From Thiomicrorhabdus aquaedulcis (lineage in GTDB: Bacteria > Pseudomonadota > Gammaproteobacteria > Thiomicrospirales > Thiomicrospiraceae), in assembly GCF_004001325.1 (NCBI RefSeq), contig NZ_AP018722.1:2170001-2234000 (forward strand): DNA of 64,000 nt, written 5' to 3'. The position numbers were made by a program, and so were the translations under genes. The notes under the pieces are model-generated. The model saw only the letters and a program-made list of their open reading frames with translations. It was not told the DNA's origin and did no database searches. Positions 49,974 through 59,225 of this stretch are shown here, one piece after another. Position 1 is the first letter of the stretch; each line of letters begins with the position of its first letter.

Positions 49974-50178
49974 ATTAACCCTGTATTGACGTTTGCCAAC
50001 GATTGATAATGGATTCGTTAATTTTGCGGCTAATCATAAAGCAATTTGGCATCAGTGGTAAGATAGTCAACATTAAATTTATGTGCTCTTTTGTATACAG
50101 CCATTTACTCACCTCTTTTACCAGGCCTGGTCAAATACAAACAAACACCCTACCGTTTTTTAAATCTGAGAACTTATA

Positions 50179-51294
50179 ATGTCCGACAATTTTGAACTCA
50201 ACACCCTTCAAAAGCTATTTCATTCAGACAGCCTGCTTATTGAAAGCCTTAGCCTGTTTAGCTTTGCACTGGTCAGCGCCGTATTATTCAATTTTTTTAT
50301 TAAATGGACTTTATTGGCGTGGGCGCAAAAACACCAAAAACCCACCTTAAGTTTTGCACTAGACGCGATTAGACTGCCCATAACCCTGTCAATTTTATTA
50401 TTTACTGGCAACGCATTTTTACAATTGTTTAGCCTGCCCAACACCTTAGAAACCCACTTGCCTGGTGTATTCACCACTTTGGACATTATTGTGTGGGGAC
50501 AATTTTTTTACCGCACCAATCAATTTAGCTTGCAACAATTAAGCGCGCGTCCCAAGCAAGGCGCTATTATTCGCCCGCAAACATTACCGTTAATCGAAAA
50601 CGCCTCGGCGGTGTTGATTGTGTTGTTTATTGTGTACCTGCTGTTTATCACCTGGAACATTGATATGACCGCTTGGCTGGCCTCGGCCGGAATTATAGGG
50701 ATTGCCGTGGGCTTTGCCGCCAAAGACACCTTGGCCAACCTGCTGTCGGGCGTCTTTATTTTGGCCGACTCGCCTTATAAAATAGGCGACTACATTGTGC
50801 TTGACGCCGGTGAACGCGGCATGGTCACCCACATTGGATTGCGCTCAACCCGGATTCTGACCCGCGACGATTTAGAAATTAACATTCCCAATGCCATAAT
50901 TGCCAATGGTAAAGTGGTGAACGAATCGTCTGGTCGTCATCTTAAATCACGAGCTCGCGTCGCGGTGAGCGTGGCCTATGGTTCTGATATCGAAATGGTT
51001 AAAAACGTGTTATTGGACATTGCCTATCAAGAAACCCAAATTTGCAGTGAACCCGAAGCCCGCGTACGCTTTAGACGTTTTGGTGCGTCGGGATTAGACC
51101 TTGAGTTGTTAGTATGGATTGACCACCCCGAAGTGCGTGGCCGGGTTATTGACAGTTTAAACACGCGTATTTACCAACGTTTTGCGCTCGAAAAAATTGA
51201 GATTCCGTACAATAAACTCGATTTATATCTAAAATCGCTTCCCGAAAACACGCCACTAAACGCTTCCTTAAACGTTCCATTAGATCCACACTAA
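50179..51294 (+). CDS. MscS-family mechanosensitive channel, short form
   Basis: 371 residues with four or so N-terminal helices and a MscS core: NIDMTAWLASAGIIGIAVGFAAKDTLANLLSGVFILADSPYKIGDYIVL, followed by NIPNAIIAN and the C-terminal beta/alpha domain. Releases solutes on hypo-osmotic shock. A palindrome lies 48 bp upstream (50120-50131). First gene of MscS-hypothetical-MscS. Confidence 0.93.
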   Translation: MSDNFELNTLQKLFHSDSLLIESLSLFSFALVSAVLFNFFIKWTLLAWAQKHQKPTLSFALDAIRLPITLSILLFTGNAFLQLFSLPNTLETHLPGVFTTLDIIVWGQFFYRTNQFSLQQLSARPKQGAIIRPQTLPLIENASAVLIVLFIVYLLFITWNIDMTAWLASAGIIGIAVGFAAKDTLANLLSGVFILADSPYKIGDYIVLDAGERGMVTHIGLRSTRILTRDDLEINIPNAIIANGKVVNESSGRHLKSRARVAVSVAYGSDIEMVKNVLLDIAYQETQICSEPEARVRFRRFGASGLDLELLVWIDHPEVRGRVIDSLNTRIYQRFALEKIEIPYNKLDLYLKSLPENTPLNASLNVPLDPH

Positions 51295-51349
51295 TTATTA
51301 CCGCCATAAACCTGATAAAACTTACCAACCGAAAGATGCTATACCGACA

Positions 51350-52132
51350 ATGCTAAACCAATCCAACCCACAACGCCCTTTTTTAAGGCGCATTATGCCA
51401 CCTCTTTTAGCTACGCTGGCAGGGCTTGGATTAATCGCATTTATTGTCTGGGGCAGTTTACGTGGCTTACAATATGCGTATGCGCCGGCGCTCAAATCGG
51501 TGATAGACGTGCCTTATGTCGCACCCGTTAAACTGCTTATCACTCCACCCAAAGTAGAGCGTGCGCTTAAAGAATTACTTGCGCCATTGCCTACGCTGTT
51601 TGCGCCTGACTATTTTGAACCGTACCCCGATGCGCGCTTGTCTGACGATGCATTGGCGCCTTTACACGCTCCTTTACGCGCCGTGCCATTGCAGCAGGCG
51701 CTGCACATAAAACCGCACCTAGAACGCCACACCATCAGCCCTAACCAGGTCACAAAGGTTTTACCCCCCGAACCCCCACAACCATCCATAAATCGCACAT
51801 TAAACGCCGAATTAAACCCCAATGAGCGCATCAAAAATGCATCCAAACCCTTAGATTTAAGCCTGCACCCAACCGACGCATACAATCCTTTTGGTGACGT
51901 GACCACTGGGCCGATTGAACCCACATCTCCCTCGTATCCGTTATTGGATTTTGGCAGACTCACCCAAGACAACTTGCCCACATTAAACTTTGGTTACGAC
52001 GGCAAAGTACTTGAAGAACACGCTTTTAAAGTGGGCATTGAGCGTGATGGCGTGAGCCTTCAAACCAAACTAAAAACCACCCCAGAAGGCGCTGAACTTC
52101 AAGGCGTTGAAATCAAAATTGACCTGCCCTAA
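51350..52132 (+). CDS. Membrane-anchored proline-rich periplasmic protein, unknown
   Basis: 260 residues: an N-terminal helix (IMPPLLATLAGLGLIAFIVWGSL), then Pro- and Leu-rich sequence (VDVPYVAPVKLLITPP, KVLPPEPPQPSI) without a recognised domain and a short beta-like C-terminus. Looks like a single-pass protein facing the periplasm. Its tight placement between two MscS channels (55 and 24 bp) suggests an accessory or linker for them. Confidence 0.65.
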   Translation: MLNQSNPQRPFLRRIMPPLLATLAGLGLIAFIVWGSLRGLQYAYAPALKSVIDVPYVAPVKLLITPPKVERALKELLAPLPTLFAPDYFEPYPDARLSDDALAPLHAPLRAVPLQQALHIKPHLERHTISPNQVTKVLPPEPPQPSINRTLNAELNPNERIKNASKPLDLSLHPTDAYNPFGDVTTGPIEPTSPSYPLLDFGRLTQDNLPTLNFGYDGKVLEEHAFKVGIERDGVSLQTKLKTTPEGAELQGVEIKIDLP

Positions 52133-52156
52133 CCCACCATACACGAGCCCAACACC

Positions 52157-53533
52157 ATGACGCCTTCCACACCCAGTACCTTAGCTTCGCACATCATTAC
52201 GTCTTTTACTCAGTGGGGTCAACAGGGTTTGGCGGCGCTGTCGAGTCCTATGTTTTACCTGCAATTATTAGCCGTTGCTGCCGCCATTGGTTTAGCCTGG
52301 TGGCTCTCGCAGCGCCTTAAACAAAGGCTGCAATTAATATTGCATACGCACCCAAACCAAACAGACGCGCACGCCACTCACAACGTTAATCGTTGGCAGC
52401 ATTTATGGCAAACCCCACTGGCGGTACTGCAAGGATTGGCGTTTCCGTTAAGCAATATTTTGCTTCTGGCGCTTGTCTTAAGCGTATTTAACGCACTTGA
52501 GCAACCGTTATGGCTTATTAAAATTGCTCAAAGCTGGGCCATTATTGTGTTTATTTTCTTTTTGGTAAAGCACGCGATTCACAACGTATTTATAAGTGCT
52601 TTGCTTAAATGGATAGGCATTCCTTTAGCTGCGCTCTATCAATTTGACCTACTGAGCCCCACCGTGCAGTTTTTAGACAATATCTCGTTTAGCGTGGGCG
52701 ACATTCGGATTTCGGTGTTTGCAGTCTTGCGTCTACTGGTCTTTGGCGCGGTGCTTTTTTGGCTGGGTCGTATCACCAACCACTACGGACAAAGCCTAAT
52801 TCGCAGCAAACAAACTCTAGACATTCGCACGCGCGAAGTATTTGCTAAACTGTTTGAAATTGGACTGTTTTTAATCATCTTCTTAGTGTTACTGCAAGGC
52901 GTAGGCATTGACCTAACGGCTCTGGCGGTGTTTGGCGGCGCACTGGGCGTGGGAATTGGTTTTGGCTTGCAGCAAATTGCCTCAAATTTTATTTCGGGGC
53001 TGATTATTTTATTAGACAAGTCGATCGCACTGGGCAATTACATCGAAATGGAAGACGGCAAAGCCGGCACACTCACCAAACTGAGCATGCGCTCAACCTC
53101 GTTACAAACCTTTGATGGCAAAGTCATTGTCGTACCCAACGAACGATTTATTACCACCGCTTTTACCAACTGGACGCACGACGACCCGCGCCAACGTTAC
53201 AGCCTAACCTTTGCCGTGGCCTACGACTCGGACATTCCGGCCATTCCAAAACTCATTTTAGACGCGGTAAAACAACACCCGCAAGTGCTGCTCGAACCCG
53301 AGCTGCCCGACTGCGAAATTATCGAATTTGCCGACTCGGGCGTGGTGTTTCAACTTGAATACTGGATTGCCGACATCGACGACGGCAAAAACCGCGTAGG
53401 CTCTGACCTGTTTATGATTATTTGGCAAACCCTGCACGACAACAAGATTAGCATTCCGTTTCCGCAACGTGAAGTACGTATTTTAAACCCGCAACCGCCA
53501 GTGCCAACCGATATAACCAGGCCTGGTCATTAA
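52157..53533 (+). CDS. MscS-family mechanosensitive channel, larger form
   Basis: 458 residues, five or six helices before the MscS core (GIDLTALAVFGGALGVGIGFGLQQIASNFISGLIILLDKSIALGNYIEM, VPNERFITTAFTNWTHDD). Its last codons contain a palindrome copy (TDITRPGH-stop, 53516-53527), so the repeat forms the C-terminus. Confidence 0.93.
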   Translation: MTPSTPSTLASHIITSFTQWGQQGLAALSSPMFYLQLLAVAAAIGLAWWLSQRLKQRLQLILHTHPNQTDAHATHNVNRWQHLWQTPLAVLQGLAFPLSNILLLALVLSVFNALEQPLWLIKIAQSWAIIVFIFFLVKHAIHNVFISALLKWIGIPLAALYQFDLLSPTVQFLDNISFSVGDIRISVFAVLRLLVFGAVLFWLGRITNHYGQSLIRSKQTLDIRTREVFAKLFEIGLFLIIFLVLLQGVGIDLTALAVFGGALGVGIGFGLQQIASNFISGLIILLDKSIALGNYIEMEDGKAGTLTKLSMRSTSLQTFDGKVIVVPNERFITTAFTNWTHDDPRQRYSLTFAVAYDSDIPAIPKLILDAVKQHPQVLLEPELPDCEIIEFADSGVVFQLEYWIADIDDGKNRVGSDLFMIIWQTLHDNKISIPFPQREVRILNPQPPVPTDITRPGH

Positions 53534-53635
53534 ATAAGCACACGCTTTTGTGCACTCTAAATGCACACAACAACTTGTGCATAAGCGTTGGAGACGTTTG
53601 CGCTGTGCGCTAAAAACTAAAAACTAAAAAGACAA

Positions 53636-54949
53636 TTAACGTTGAGTTTTAGGCGGATACGACAAAATGACCGCTTGAATTTCATCAATTTTAAACGGTT
53701 TGCTTAAAAAATCATTCATACCGCAATCAAAGGCACATTGTCGGTCTTCATTAGAGGTGTTGGCGGTTAACGCAATAATAGGAATATCAACTTGTAAAGC
53801 GCGAATGGCGCGTGTTGCCTCAAAGCCATCCATTTCAGGCATTTGGCAATCCATCAAAATTAAATCATACGGCTCGGCTAAGGGCATGCTTTTAACGAGT
53901 TCAAGGGCTTTAAAACCATCTTCGGCCAACTCAACTTTGTGCCCCAGTTTTTGTAGAATTTTTAAACCAATCTGTCGGTTTACTAGGTTGTCGTCTACCA
54001 ATAAAATAAAACGACTTTGAGCCTTTAAATCAAAAATAGTGGCTTTTTTAACCTCGGCACGCACAGCAGACGCGGGACGATTGGGCAATACCACCCAAAA
54101 GATTGAACCCTGGTCTTGCACACTTTCAACGCCCACCTGCCCGCCCATAAGATGAGCCAATTTCATTGAAATGGCCAACCCCAAACCCGTGCCGCCAAAC
54201 TGACGCGTGGTGGATGCGTCTACTTGAGAAAAATCGGTAAACAGCTTGGCCAATCCAGCTTGCGAAATCCCCATTCCAGTATCTTTAATGCTCAGTTTAA
54301 GCTTGTCTGCATCCAGTTCTGCTCTTAATAAAACCGTACCCGCTGCCGTAAATTTAACTGCGTTGCTTAAAAAATTATTAAGCACTTGGGTTACGCGAAA
54401 CGCATCGCCAACCTGCCAATGCGAAACTTCGTCATGCCATTCAAATTGCAATTCAACCTGCTTTTGTCTGCATTTTTCTTTAAAAGACAATAAGGCGTTT
54501 TGACACACATAGTGCAAATCAAATGCAATTGTTTCTACATCCATTTGCCCGGCTTCAATTTTAGAAAAATCTAAAATGTCGTTAATAATATGCAATAAAA
54601 CGTTGGCCGAATGGTCAGCAATGCCCAATAAACTTTTGCACTCGTCAGAAAGCACTTCGGCCTCTAGCAAATTTAAAGCGCCAATAATTCCGTTAATAGG
54701 CGTTCTAATCTCATGGCTCATGGTCGCCACAAATTCAGATTTGGCTTTACTCAGCGCCAAAGCACGGTTTTTTTCTTTTTCGACTTCGGCGGTTCGCAGC
54801 TCGACCTTACGTTCTAAATCGGCCGCCAAGCGTATAAGTGCTTGGTTGCTTTCGTACAATTCTAAAGACTTTTTCTCTAAAATTTGCTCGGCTTCTTTAC
54901 GCGCTTGGCGTTCACGTAAAAAACGTTTTTCATGAGGGTTAATGGTCAT
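53636..54949 (-). CDS. Hybrid histidine kinase without sensor domain (HisKA-HATPase-REC), H-NOX partner
   Basis: 437 residues. N-terminal coiled coil (1-70), H box ATMSHEIRTPINGIIGALNLLE with His79, then FRVTQVLNNFLSNAVKFTAAG (N box), DTGMGISQAG and FGGTGLGLAISMKLAH (G boxes), and a receiver domain with LILMDCQMPEMDGFEATRA (phosphoacceptor Asp). No membrane helix and no input domain, so it should take its signal from the H-NOX gene 17 bp upstream, as in known H-NOX/HahK pairs. No output regulator gene is nearby. Confidence 0.93.
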   Translation of the reverse strand: MTINPHEKRFLRERQARKEAEQILEKKSLELYESNQALIRLAADLERKVELRTAEVEKEKNRALALSKAKSEFVATMSHEIRTPINGIIGALNLLEAEVLSDECKSLLGIADHSANVLLHIINDILDFSKIEAGQMDVETIAFDLHYVCQNALLSFKEKCRQKQVELQFEWHDEVSHWQVGDAFRVTQVLNNFLSNAVKFTAAGTVLLRAELDADKLKLSIKDTGMGISQAGLAKLFTDFSQVDASTTRQFGGTGLGLAISMKLAHLMGGQVGVESVQDQGSIFWVVLPNRPASAVRAEVKKATIFDLKAQSRFILLVDDNLVNRQIGLKILQKLGHKVELAEDGFKALELVKSMPLAEPYDLILMDCQMPEMDGFEATRAIRALQVDIPIIALTANTSNEDRQCAFDCGMNDFLSKPFKIDEIQAVILSYPPKTQR

Positions 54950-54966
54950 TTGAGTGGCTCAAACAT

Positions 54967-55509
54967 CTACATCTTGGTCAGGGTAAAAACAACTTTGGTT
55001 AAACCCGTCAAAGATTCATCCTGCATTTCAATGTGTATGTTTTCACCATAATAGGTGGCTGAGCCTTTAATAAGACCGTACGCCAAAGCCGAAAAAGGTC
55101 GTTTTGAGGTATAAACAAGGTGCATTCGGTTATCGGATTCAATACGCGAATCAAAGGTGGGCAGTTCCGCTTCGGGGTAGAGTTTTTTTACCTCAACGTG
55201 AACTTTATTTTCGATGGTGTCTAAAAATTGAAAACAGTTGTTAACCGATTCAAAAAACATGGGGTAACCTTCCGAAAAACGCACGAGAAGATGCTCGCCA
55301 AATGTTTTAACCAAATCCTCAACCGAAATTCCGGTTTGCGCGCTTAGATGCGTTACCAACTCCAATAACTCGTGGTGGTCGTAAGTGCCTACCGACGTAT
55401 AAGCGCCGCCAGAAGCTAGATTTGATTTTTCAATAATGTCATCGGCCATTTCAAAACCAAATTTTTCTTCAACCAACTCTATAAACTCTGAAAATACGAT
55501 ACCTTTCAT
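54967..55509 (-). CDS. H-NOX heme nitric-oxide/oxygen sensor
   Basis: 180 residues from ATG 55509 (MKGIVFSEFIELVEEKFG), with GGAG upstream. Heme ligand His104 in ENKVHVEVKKLYPEAELP; YTSKR (Tyr133, Ser135, Arg137) is the YxSxR motif gripping heme propionates. Binds NO (facultative-type H-NOX usually NO) and inhibits or activates the adjacent kinase. A 32-bp perfect palindrome begins 34 bp upstream of the start. Confidence 0.95.
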   Translation of the reverse strand: MKGIVFSEFIELVEEKFGFEMADDIIEKSNLASGGAYTSVGTYDHHELLELVTHLSAQTGISVEDLVKTFGEHLLVRFSEGYPMFFESVNNCFQFLDTIENKVHVEVKKLYPEAELPTFDSRIESDNRMHLVYTSKRPFSALAYGLIKGSATYYGENIHIEMQDESLTGLTKVVFTLTKM

Positions 55510-55542
55510 AGATGCTCCACTGCTCAATAGCCATTGCATAAA

Positions 55543-55574
55543 AAGACCTTTGCACATGCATGTGCAAAGGTCTT
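55543..55574. repeat. 32-bp perfect palindrome and related direct repeats upstream of H-NOX
   Basis: Left half AAGACCTTTGCACATG with its exact complement (55543-55574). CTTTGCACGAGT recurs at 55612-55623 and 55655-55666, and the word ACCTTTGCAC occurs three times in 120 bp, once reversed. It could be a transcription operator, a leader hairpin, or the footprints of a small mobile element with terminal repeats of this sequence. No transposase is present. Confidence 0.75.
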
Positions 55575-55700
55575 AAAAAATAAATGAACTTAAGTTTAAT
55601 CTAATTGAGGGCTTTGCACGAGTAAGCTGCAAAAGAAAAATGAGGTAAAGAGACCTTTGCACGAGTGGATGTACGGCCAAAAATGGTTAAAATTTATTTA

Positions 55701-55720
55701 AATGACCAGGCCTGGTCATT
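55701..55720. repeat. Extended 20-bp copy of the palindrome upstream of the H-NOX region
   Basis: Core 55705-55716 with arms AATGACCAGG / CCTGGTCATT. Lies between the repeats before H-NOX and the 3' end of the metallo-hydrolase gene. Confidence 0.8.
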
Positions 55721-55760
55721 ATTGTTGAGGCTAAAATCAAGCTGTATAAAGCATTCTTAT

Positions 55761-55793
55761 GGCTTGTTCATAGCTTGTTTATAGCTTATTCAT
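55761..55793. repeat. Three 11-bp tandem repeats at the 3' end of the metallo-hydrolase gene
   Basis: GGCTTGTTCAT, AGCTTGTTTAT, AGCTTATTCAT. The third unit contains the stop codon of the metallo-hydrolase gene. Confidence 0.7.
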
Positions 55794-56900
55794 AGCTTTG
55801 TCCAAGGTCGGCACCGGTCAGTTCTTTGTAAATGTGCACCGCGTTTTGTTGATGGGTTTCGTTGTACACCGAACGGTCTTGATAGGCCGACTGATCAATT
55901 TTGGCTAAATCCATCTCGGTGCCGCCTGCATTTATATGCGCTTGCACGGCTTGGTTCATAAACGCCAAATAGTCGTACGTATCGGCGGTTATTTTTTGCA
56001 CGTTAGTGGGTGCACCGTGGCCGGGTATCACAATCACATCGGCGGGCATGGCATTAACAAACTTTTTAAAACTGTCCATCCACTTTTGGGTATTGGTGTA
56101 CGCAAACAGAGCCAACATTCGCTGGTTATACGCCAAGTCACCCGGCAGTGCCACATTGCGTTTTGGCAAATAGACAATGGTTGAACCCGGCGTATGACCT
56201 GGGCCAAAATTTAAAATCTCAACCTGTTCGCCGCCACCCACCTCAACGGTTATTTTGTCGTCAAACGTGGTAAATTTGTCCGCTACATTACGCGCGCTGT
56301 CGGTTAAAGGATGACCCACGCGGTCGCCCCAACTTTTTTTAATGTGATCAAAACCGCGATTAAAGTCGTCGTTGGCCACCTTATGCGAATACAAGTTTTT
56401 AACACCCTGATCGACCCAATAACTGGCGCCTAAATAGGCGTGACCTTGACTGTTTTCGACCGCCAACCATTTCACCGGCTTGTCGGTAATTTGCTTAATT
56501 TGTTGATGCAACGCATACGCCACCGCCGGATTAGGACCGGCGTTAAACACAAACACACCGTCTTCAAAAATCATAAACGTTAAGTTATTGTTTAGGCCAA
56601 AATTGCCAGGGTTGTGCCAAATCATACTGCCCACCACGGTGTATATCCCAGGCGCTACCTCAATGGCTTTGGGAATGGGCAAGGTTTTACCAATGTAACC
56701 TACCGACTTTTGCACTTTAGCGACTTCTTGCTGATACGCCAACACCGAACTGGCCAAGTGCGAATCGCTAGAGTGCGCCTGAATTTCTTTGGCGTAGCGT
56801 GCAAAACCGGTTTGATAAGGATCGGCGGCGTGCGCCAAATGCGCGGTCTGCGCGCAGGCCAATGCCACGGCCATACGGCCAATAACCAACGATTTTTCAT
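55786..56900 (-). CDS. Periplasmic metallo-beta-lactamase-fold hydrolase with frameshifted signal peptide
   Basis: Exported MBL-fold protein. Direct reading gives a TTG start and an odd N-terminus (EQAHYEKSLVIG). Adding one base to the T5 run at 56893-56897 produces ATG 56900 with MKKSLVIGRMAVALACAQTAHLAHA, a normal signal peptide, after TTGGAG. Mature domain: VAPGIYTVVGSM, WLAVENSQGHAYLGASYW (the usual HxHxDH is replaced by NSQGHAYLG, so the metal site is atypical), FGPGHTPGSTIVYLP, LPGDLAYN and IPGHG. Resembles the quinoprotein-relay/SoxH-type branch; substrate unknown. Downstream of a TetR gene in the same operon (gap ~24 bp). Confidence 0.85.
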
Positions 56901-56924
56901 AATGTGCTTGCTCCAAGTTAAAGA

Positions 56925-57518
56925 TTAAACAATTGGGGTCACACTGCGCCAGCTGGCTTGGGTTATCTCATCCAAATACTCCATCAGTGGACGTTCCAGC
57001 ATGCCGTCTAAATGCAACTGAATTAAACGCAACACCCCACCATACGCGCACGATGCGGCGACCATCATATCCATTGGCCTAATAACACCTTGCTCCATAC
57101 CTTGTTGCAAAGTATTTCGTAAGGTCATAAACGGCTTAGACGAACAGATGGGCACCAAATCGGGCATAAACTCTTTATGACGCGCCTGCAACACAAAACG
57201 ACTTACATTAGGGTGCGCCTGCGCGGTATGCATAAGCCATTCGCACAAAGCGTAATAACGCGCCCAAGTAGTGTCGTGCGCACTTAAAATGTGCGCCTGC
57301 TCGCTTTCAATTTGCTCAAGCAACGCCGCCATCAGCGATTGGGCTATGGCTTGTTTGTCTTTAAAGCAATGGTAAATCGAGCCGGTACTCACGCCAGAGT
57401 GTTTGACCAAATCGGGTAAAGAGGTTTTAAAAAACCCCTGTTCCACAAATAAAATCAATGCGCTGTTGAGCACTTTGCGTTTTACCTCAGAATGAGGCGG
57501 TGTAGTAAAGTACGACAT
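56925..57518 (-). CDS. TetR-family transcriptional regulator
   Basis: 197 residues from ATG 57518 (MSYFTTPPHSEVKRK), with AGGAC 7 bases upstream; a GTG at 57539 would add seven residues. HTH in LVKHSGVSTGSIYHCFKDKQAIAQSL, and a variable ligand-binding domain. It is followed by the MBL-fold gene, probably its target. A tandem 14-bp dyad lies ~110 bp upstream. Confidence 0.9.
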   Translation of the reverse strand: MSYFTTPPHSEVKRKVLNSALILFVEQGFFKTSLPDLVKHSGVSTGSIYHCFKDKQAIAQSLMAALLEQIESEQAHILSAHDTTWARYYALCEWLMHTAQAHPNVSRFVLQARHKEFMPDLVPICSSKPFMTLRNTLQQGMEQGVIRPMDMMVAASCAYGGVLRLIQLHLDGMLERPLMEYLDEITQASWRSVTPIV

Positions 57519-57887
57519 AAAAAGTCCTAGCTTGGCCACAAGGCCTGGCGGTTAAAGTAAAGGGCATCTCTATTAACCCCAGGTTGCGCTTAACCTGTCT
57601 GCCCCAAAAAACGAGAACTAAATCTTAGAATATAAATTCTAGAATCAACATTCTAATAATAACAATCCATGATTGCACGCTTTATTTAGGCGAAGGGCTG
57701 GATTTTAGTACCCTGCTGCTACGCCAAATTTTGGTGTGGTTTTTGTGAGCTGGCTAAAAGTTCGTTAACGCTTATTTCAATATCGTATTTTAATTGCGCG
57801 CGCTTACCAACACTAATCAATCAATACTAAAACAGCCGGCACCCTTTAAACAATCTAAAACAGGTTGAAATAACACCAAAACCAAAC
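57519..57887. other. Region upstream of tetR with a tandem operator and downstream of the MFS gene
   Basis: ~370 bp without a gene. Contains the tandem dyads at 57627-57654 and AT-rich promoter sequence. A short open stretch (57690-57748, GEGLDFSTLLL) could be a gene remnant but is not supported. A weak palindrome relative lies at 57539. Confidence 0.5.
57627..57654 (-). promoter_or_regulatory. Two abutting AGAAT-N4-ATTCT dyads: candidate TetR operator
   Basis: AGAATATAAATTCT directly followed by AGAATCAACATTCT, two identical half-site arrangements, typical of paired TetR dimers. Located ~110 bp upstream of the tetR start; autoregulation is inferred. Confidence 0.6.
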
Positions 57888-59225
57888 CTACCAGGCCTGG
57901 TCAAACCGTTTTAACACGCTTTGCAGTCGCCAGGTGGCGATGATTTTTAGGGCTATGGGAATGAGCGCGTACAGTATTAACAACATGGTATTGGGCTGGG
58001 TTAGGTGCTGATTGGCCCAGTCGAGTAGTGGCAGTGACAGGCCGACGGCCACACCCAGCGACAGCTTGGTGAGCAGTCCCCATAAGCCAAACAGCAAGCC
58101 GCTGGCCGTTTGGGTTTGTTGGGCGACGCGCTGCGATATGTCGGCCTGAATTGAGGCGGGCATGGCTAGATCAATGGCCAAGCTTAAACCAGTCAGCACG
58201 CAAATGATTAAATAGCCATTGACGTCGCCAGTTTGCAACCAAAACACGCCTAAAAAACTGACGCTGGCCAAGCCCATAGAGAGTTGCCAGGTTTTAAACT
58301 TTCCGAAGCGTTTGGCGATGGCCAACCACACGGGCAGGGCTAAGATTCCCGCGCCAAAATAGACCATTAAAAATAGGCCTTGTTGCGCTTGCAGTTGCAA
58401 ATAATGCGTGACAAAAATAATAAACAGACTGGCGGGCAAGGCGTTGGCGAGGTTGTTTAAAAAGTACGCCGGCATAATGGCAAAGGCCTGTGGCGAGTGT
58501 TGATGCAACTGTTTTAACAATGACCAGGCCTGGTGAGTTGTGTTTTGGGTGTCTGTCGGGTGTGCAACGCTTTTTTTACCACGTCCGCTTAACCATAACC
58601 CCAGCAATGCCAGCAGCACCAACCCCCACACCGCGTGCCACAACGTGCTGTAAAACGCGGTTTGTGTGACATTTTGCTCTAACAACACCGGTAAACTTAA
58701 GGCCAGCAACACGCCGACAATGGCAAAGCTTTCGCGGTAGGCGGTAATGCGGGTTTTTTGATGCGCGTCACCCGACAGCTCGGCCGCCAAGGCTTGATAC
58801 GGCACTTGCATGAGCGTCCAGCCCAAATAGGTGACAAAACTCCACAGCCACAAACTGCCCCAATTAACCGCCAGCCACGGGGCAAACAGCAGTTGATACA
58901 ATCCTGCCAACAGCCCCAGCGCCCCCAGCGCCATCTGCCCTTTGCGCCCAAAATAGCCGCGCCATTGACCTAGCCTTATTGGGGCGTTACACCACCTATC
59001 GCTCCAGTGGCCAATCAGCGGATCGGTTAAACCGTCTAACAGTCGAGCGGCCAAAATGGCGCTGCCAATGGCGCTTAAACTCATGCCAAACGCGTCGTGA
59101 TAATACAGCGGCAAATACAAGTACAGCGGAATTCCCAACATCGCCAGGGGCATGGCGGTTAAGCCAAACAACAGCAGTTGGGCGCGGGTTAAAGGAATCA
59201 TCGACAGACCGGGTATGGCTGTCAT
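57888..59225 (-). CDS. MFS transporter (GPH/MelB-like)
   Basis: 445 residues with 12 predicted helices. GIPLYLYLPLYYHDAFGMSLSAIGSAILAARLLDGLTDPLIGHWSD is the signature of the GPH (sugar:cation) superfamily; LTDPLIGHWSD carries the conserved Asp. A palindrome copy makes the last codons (RFDQAW-stop) and another (58523-58534) encodes THQAWSLLK in the loop. Its ATG overlaps the NTF2-like stop. In related clusters this carrier accompanies flavoprotein and cyclopropane synthase genes; a lipid or related cargo is a guess. Confidence 0.9.
   Translation of the reverse strand: MTAIPGLSMIPLTRAQLLLFGLTAMPLAMLGIPLYLYLPLYYHDAFGMSLSAIGSAILAARLLDGLTDPLIGHWSDRWCNAPIRLGQWRGYFGRKGQMALGALGLLAGLYQLLFAPWLAVNWGSLWLWSFVTYLGWTLMQVPYQALAAELSGDAHQKTRITAYRESFAIVGVLLALSLPVLLEQNVTQTAFYSTLWHAVWGLVLLALLGLWLSGRGKKSVAHPTDTQNTTHQAWSLLKQLHQHSPQAFAIMPAYFLNNLANALPASLFIIFVTHYLQLQAQQGLFLMVYFGAGILALPVWLAIAKRFGKFKTWQLSMGLASVSFLGVFWLQTGDVNGYLIICVLTGLSLAIDLAMPASIQADISQRVAQQTQTASGLLFGLWGLLTKLSLGVAVGLSLPLLDWANQHLTQPNTMLLILYALIPIALKIIATWRLQSVLKRFDQAW

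Noticed and set aside
57690-57748. Possible gene remnant upstream of tetR
   Set aside because: Too short and without recognisable homology; noted only as an open stretch.
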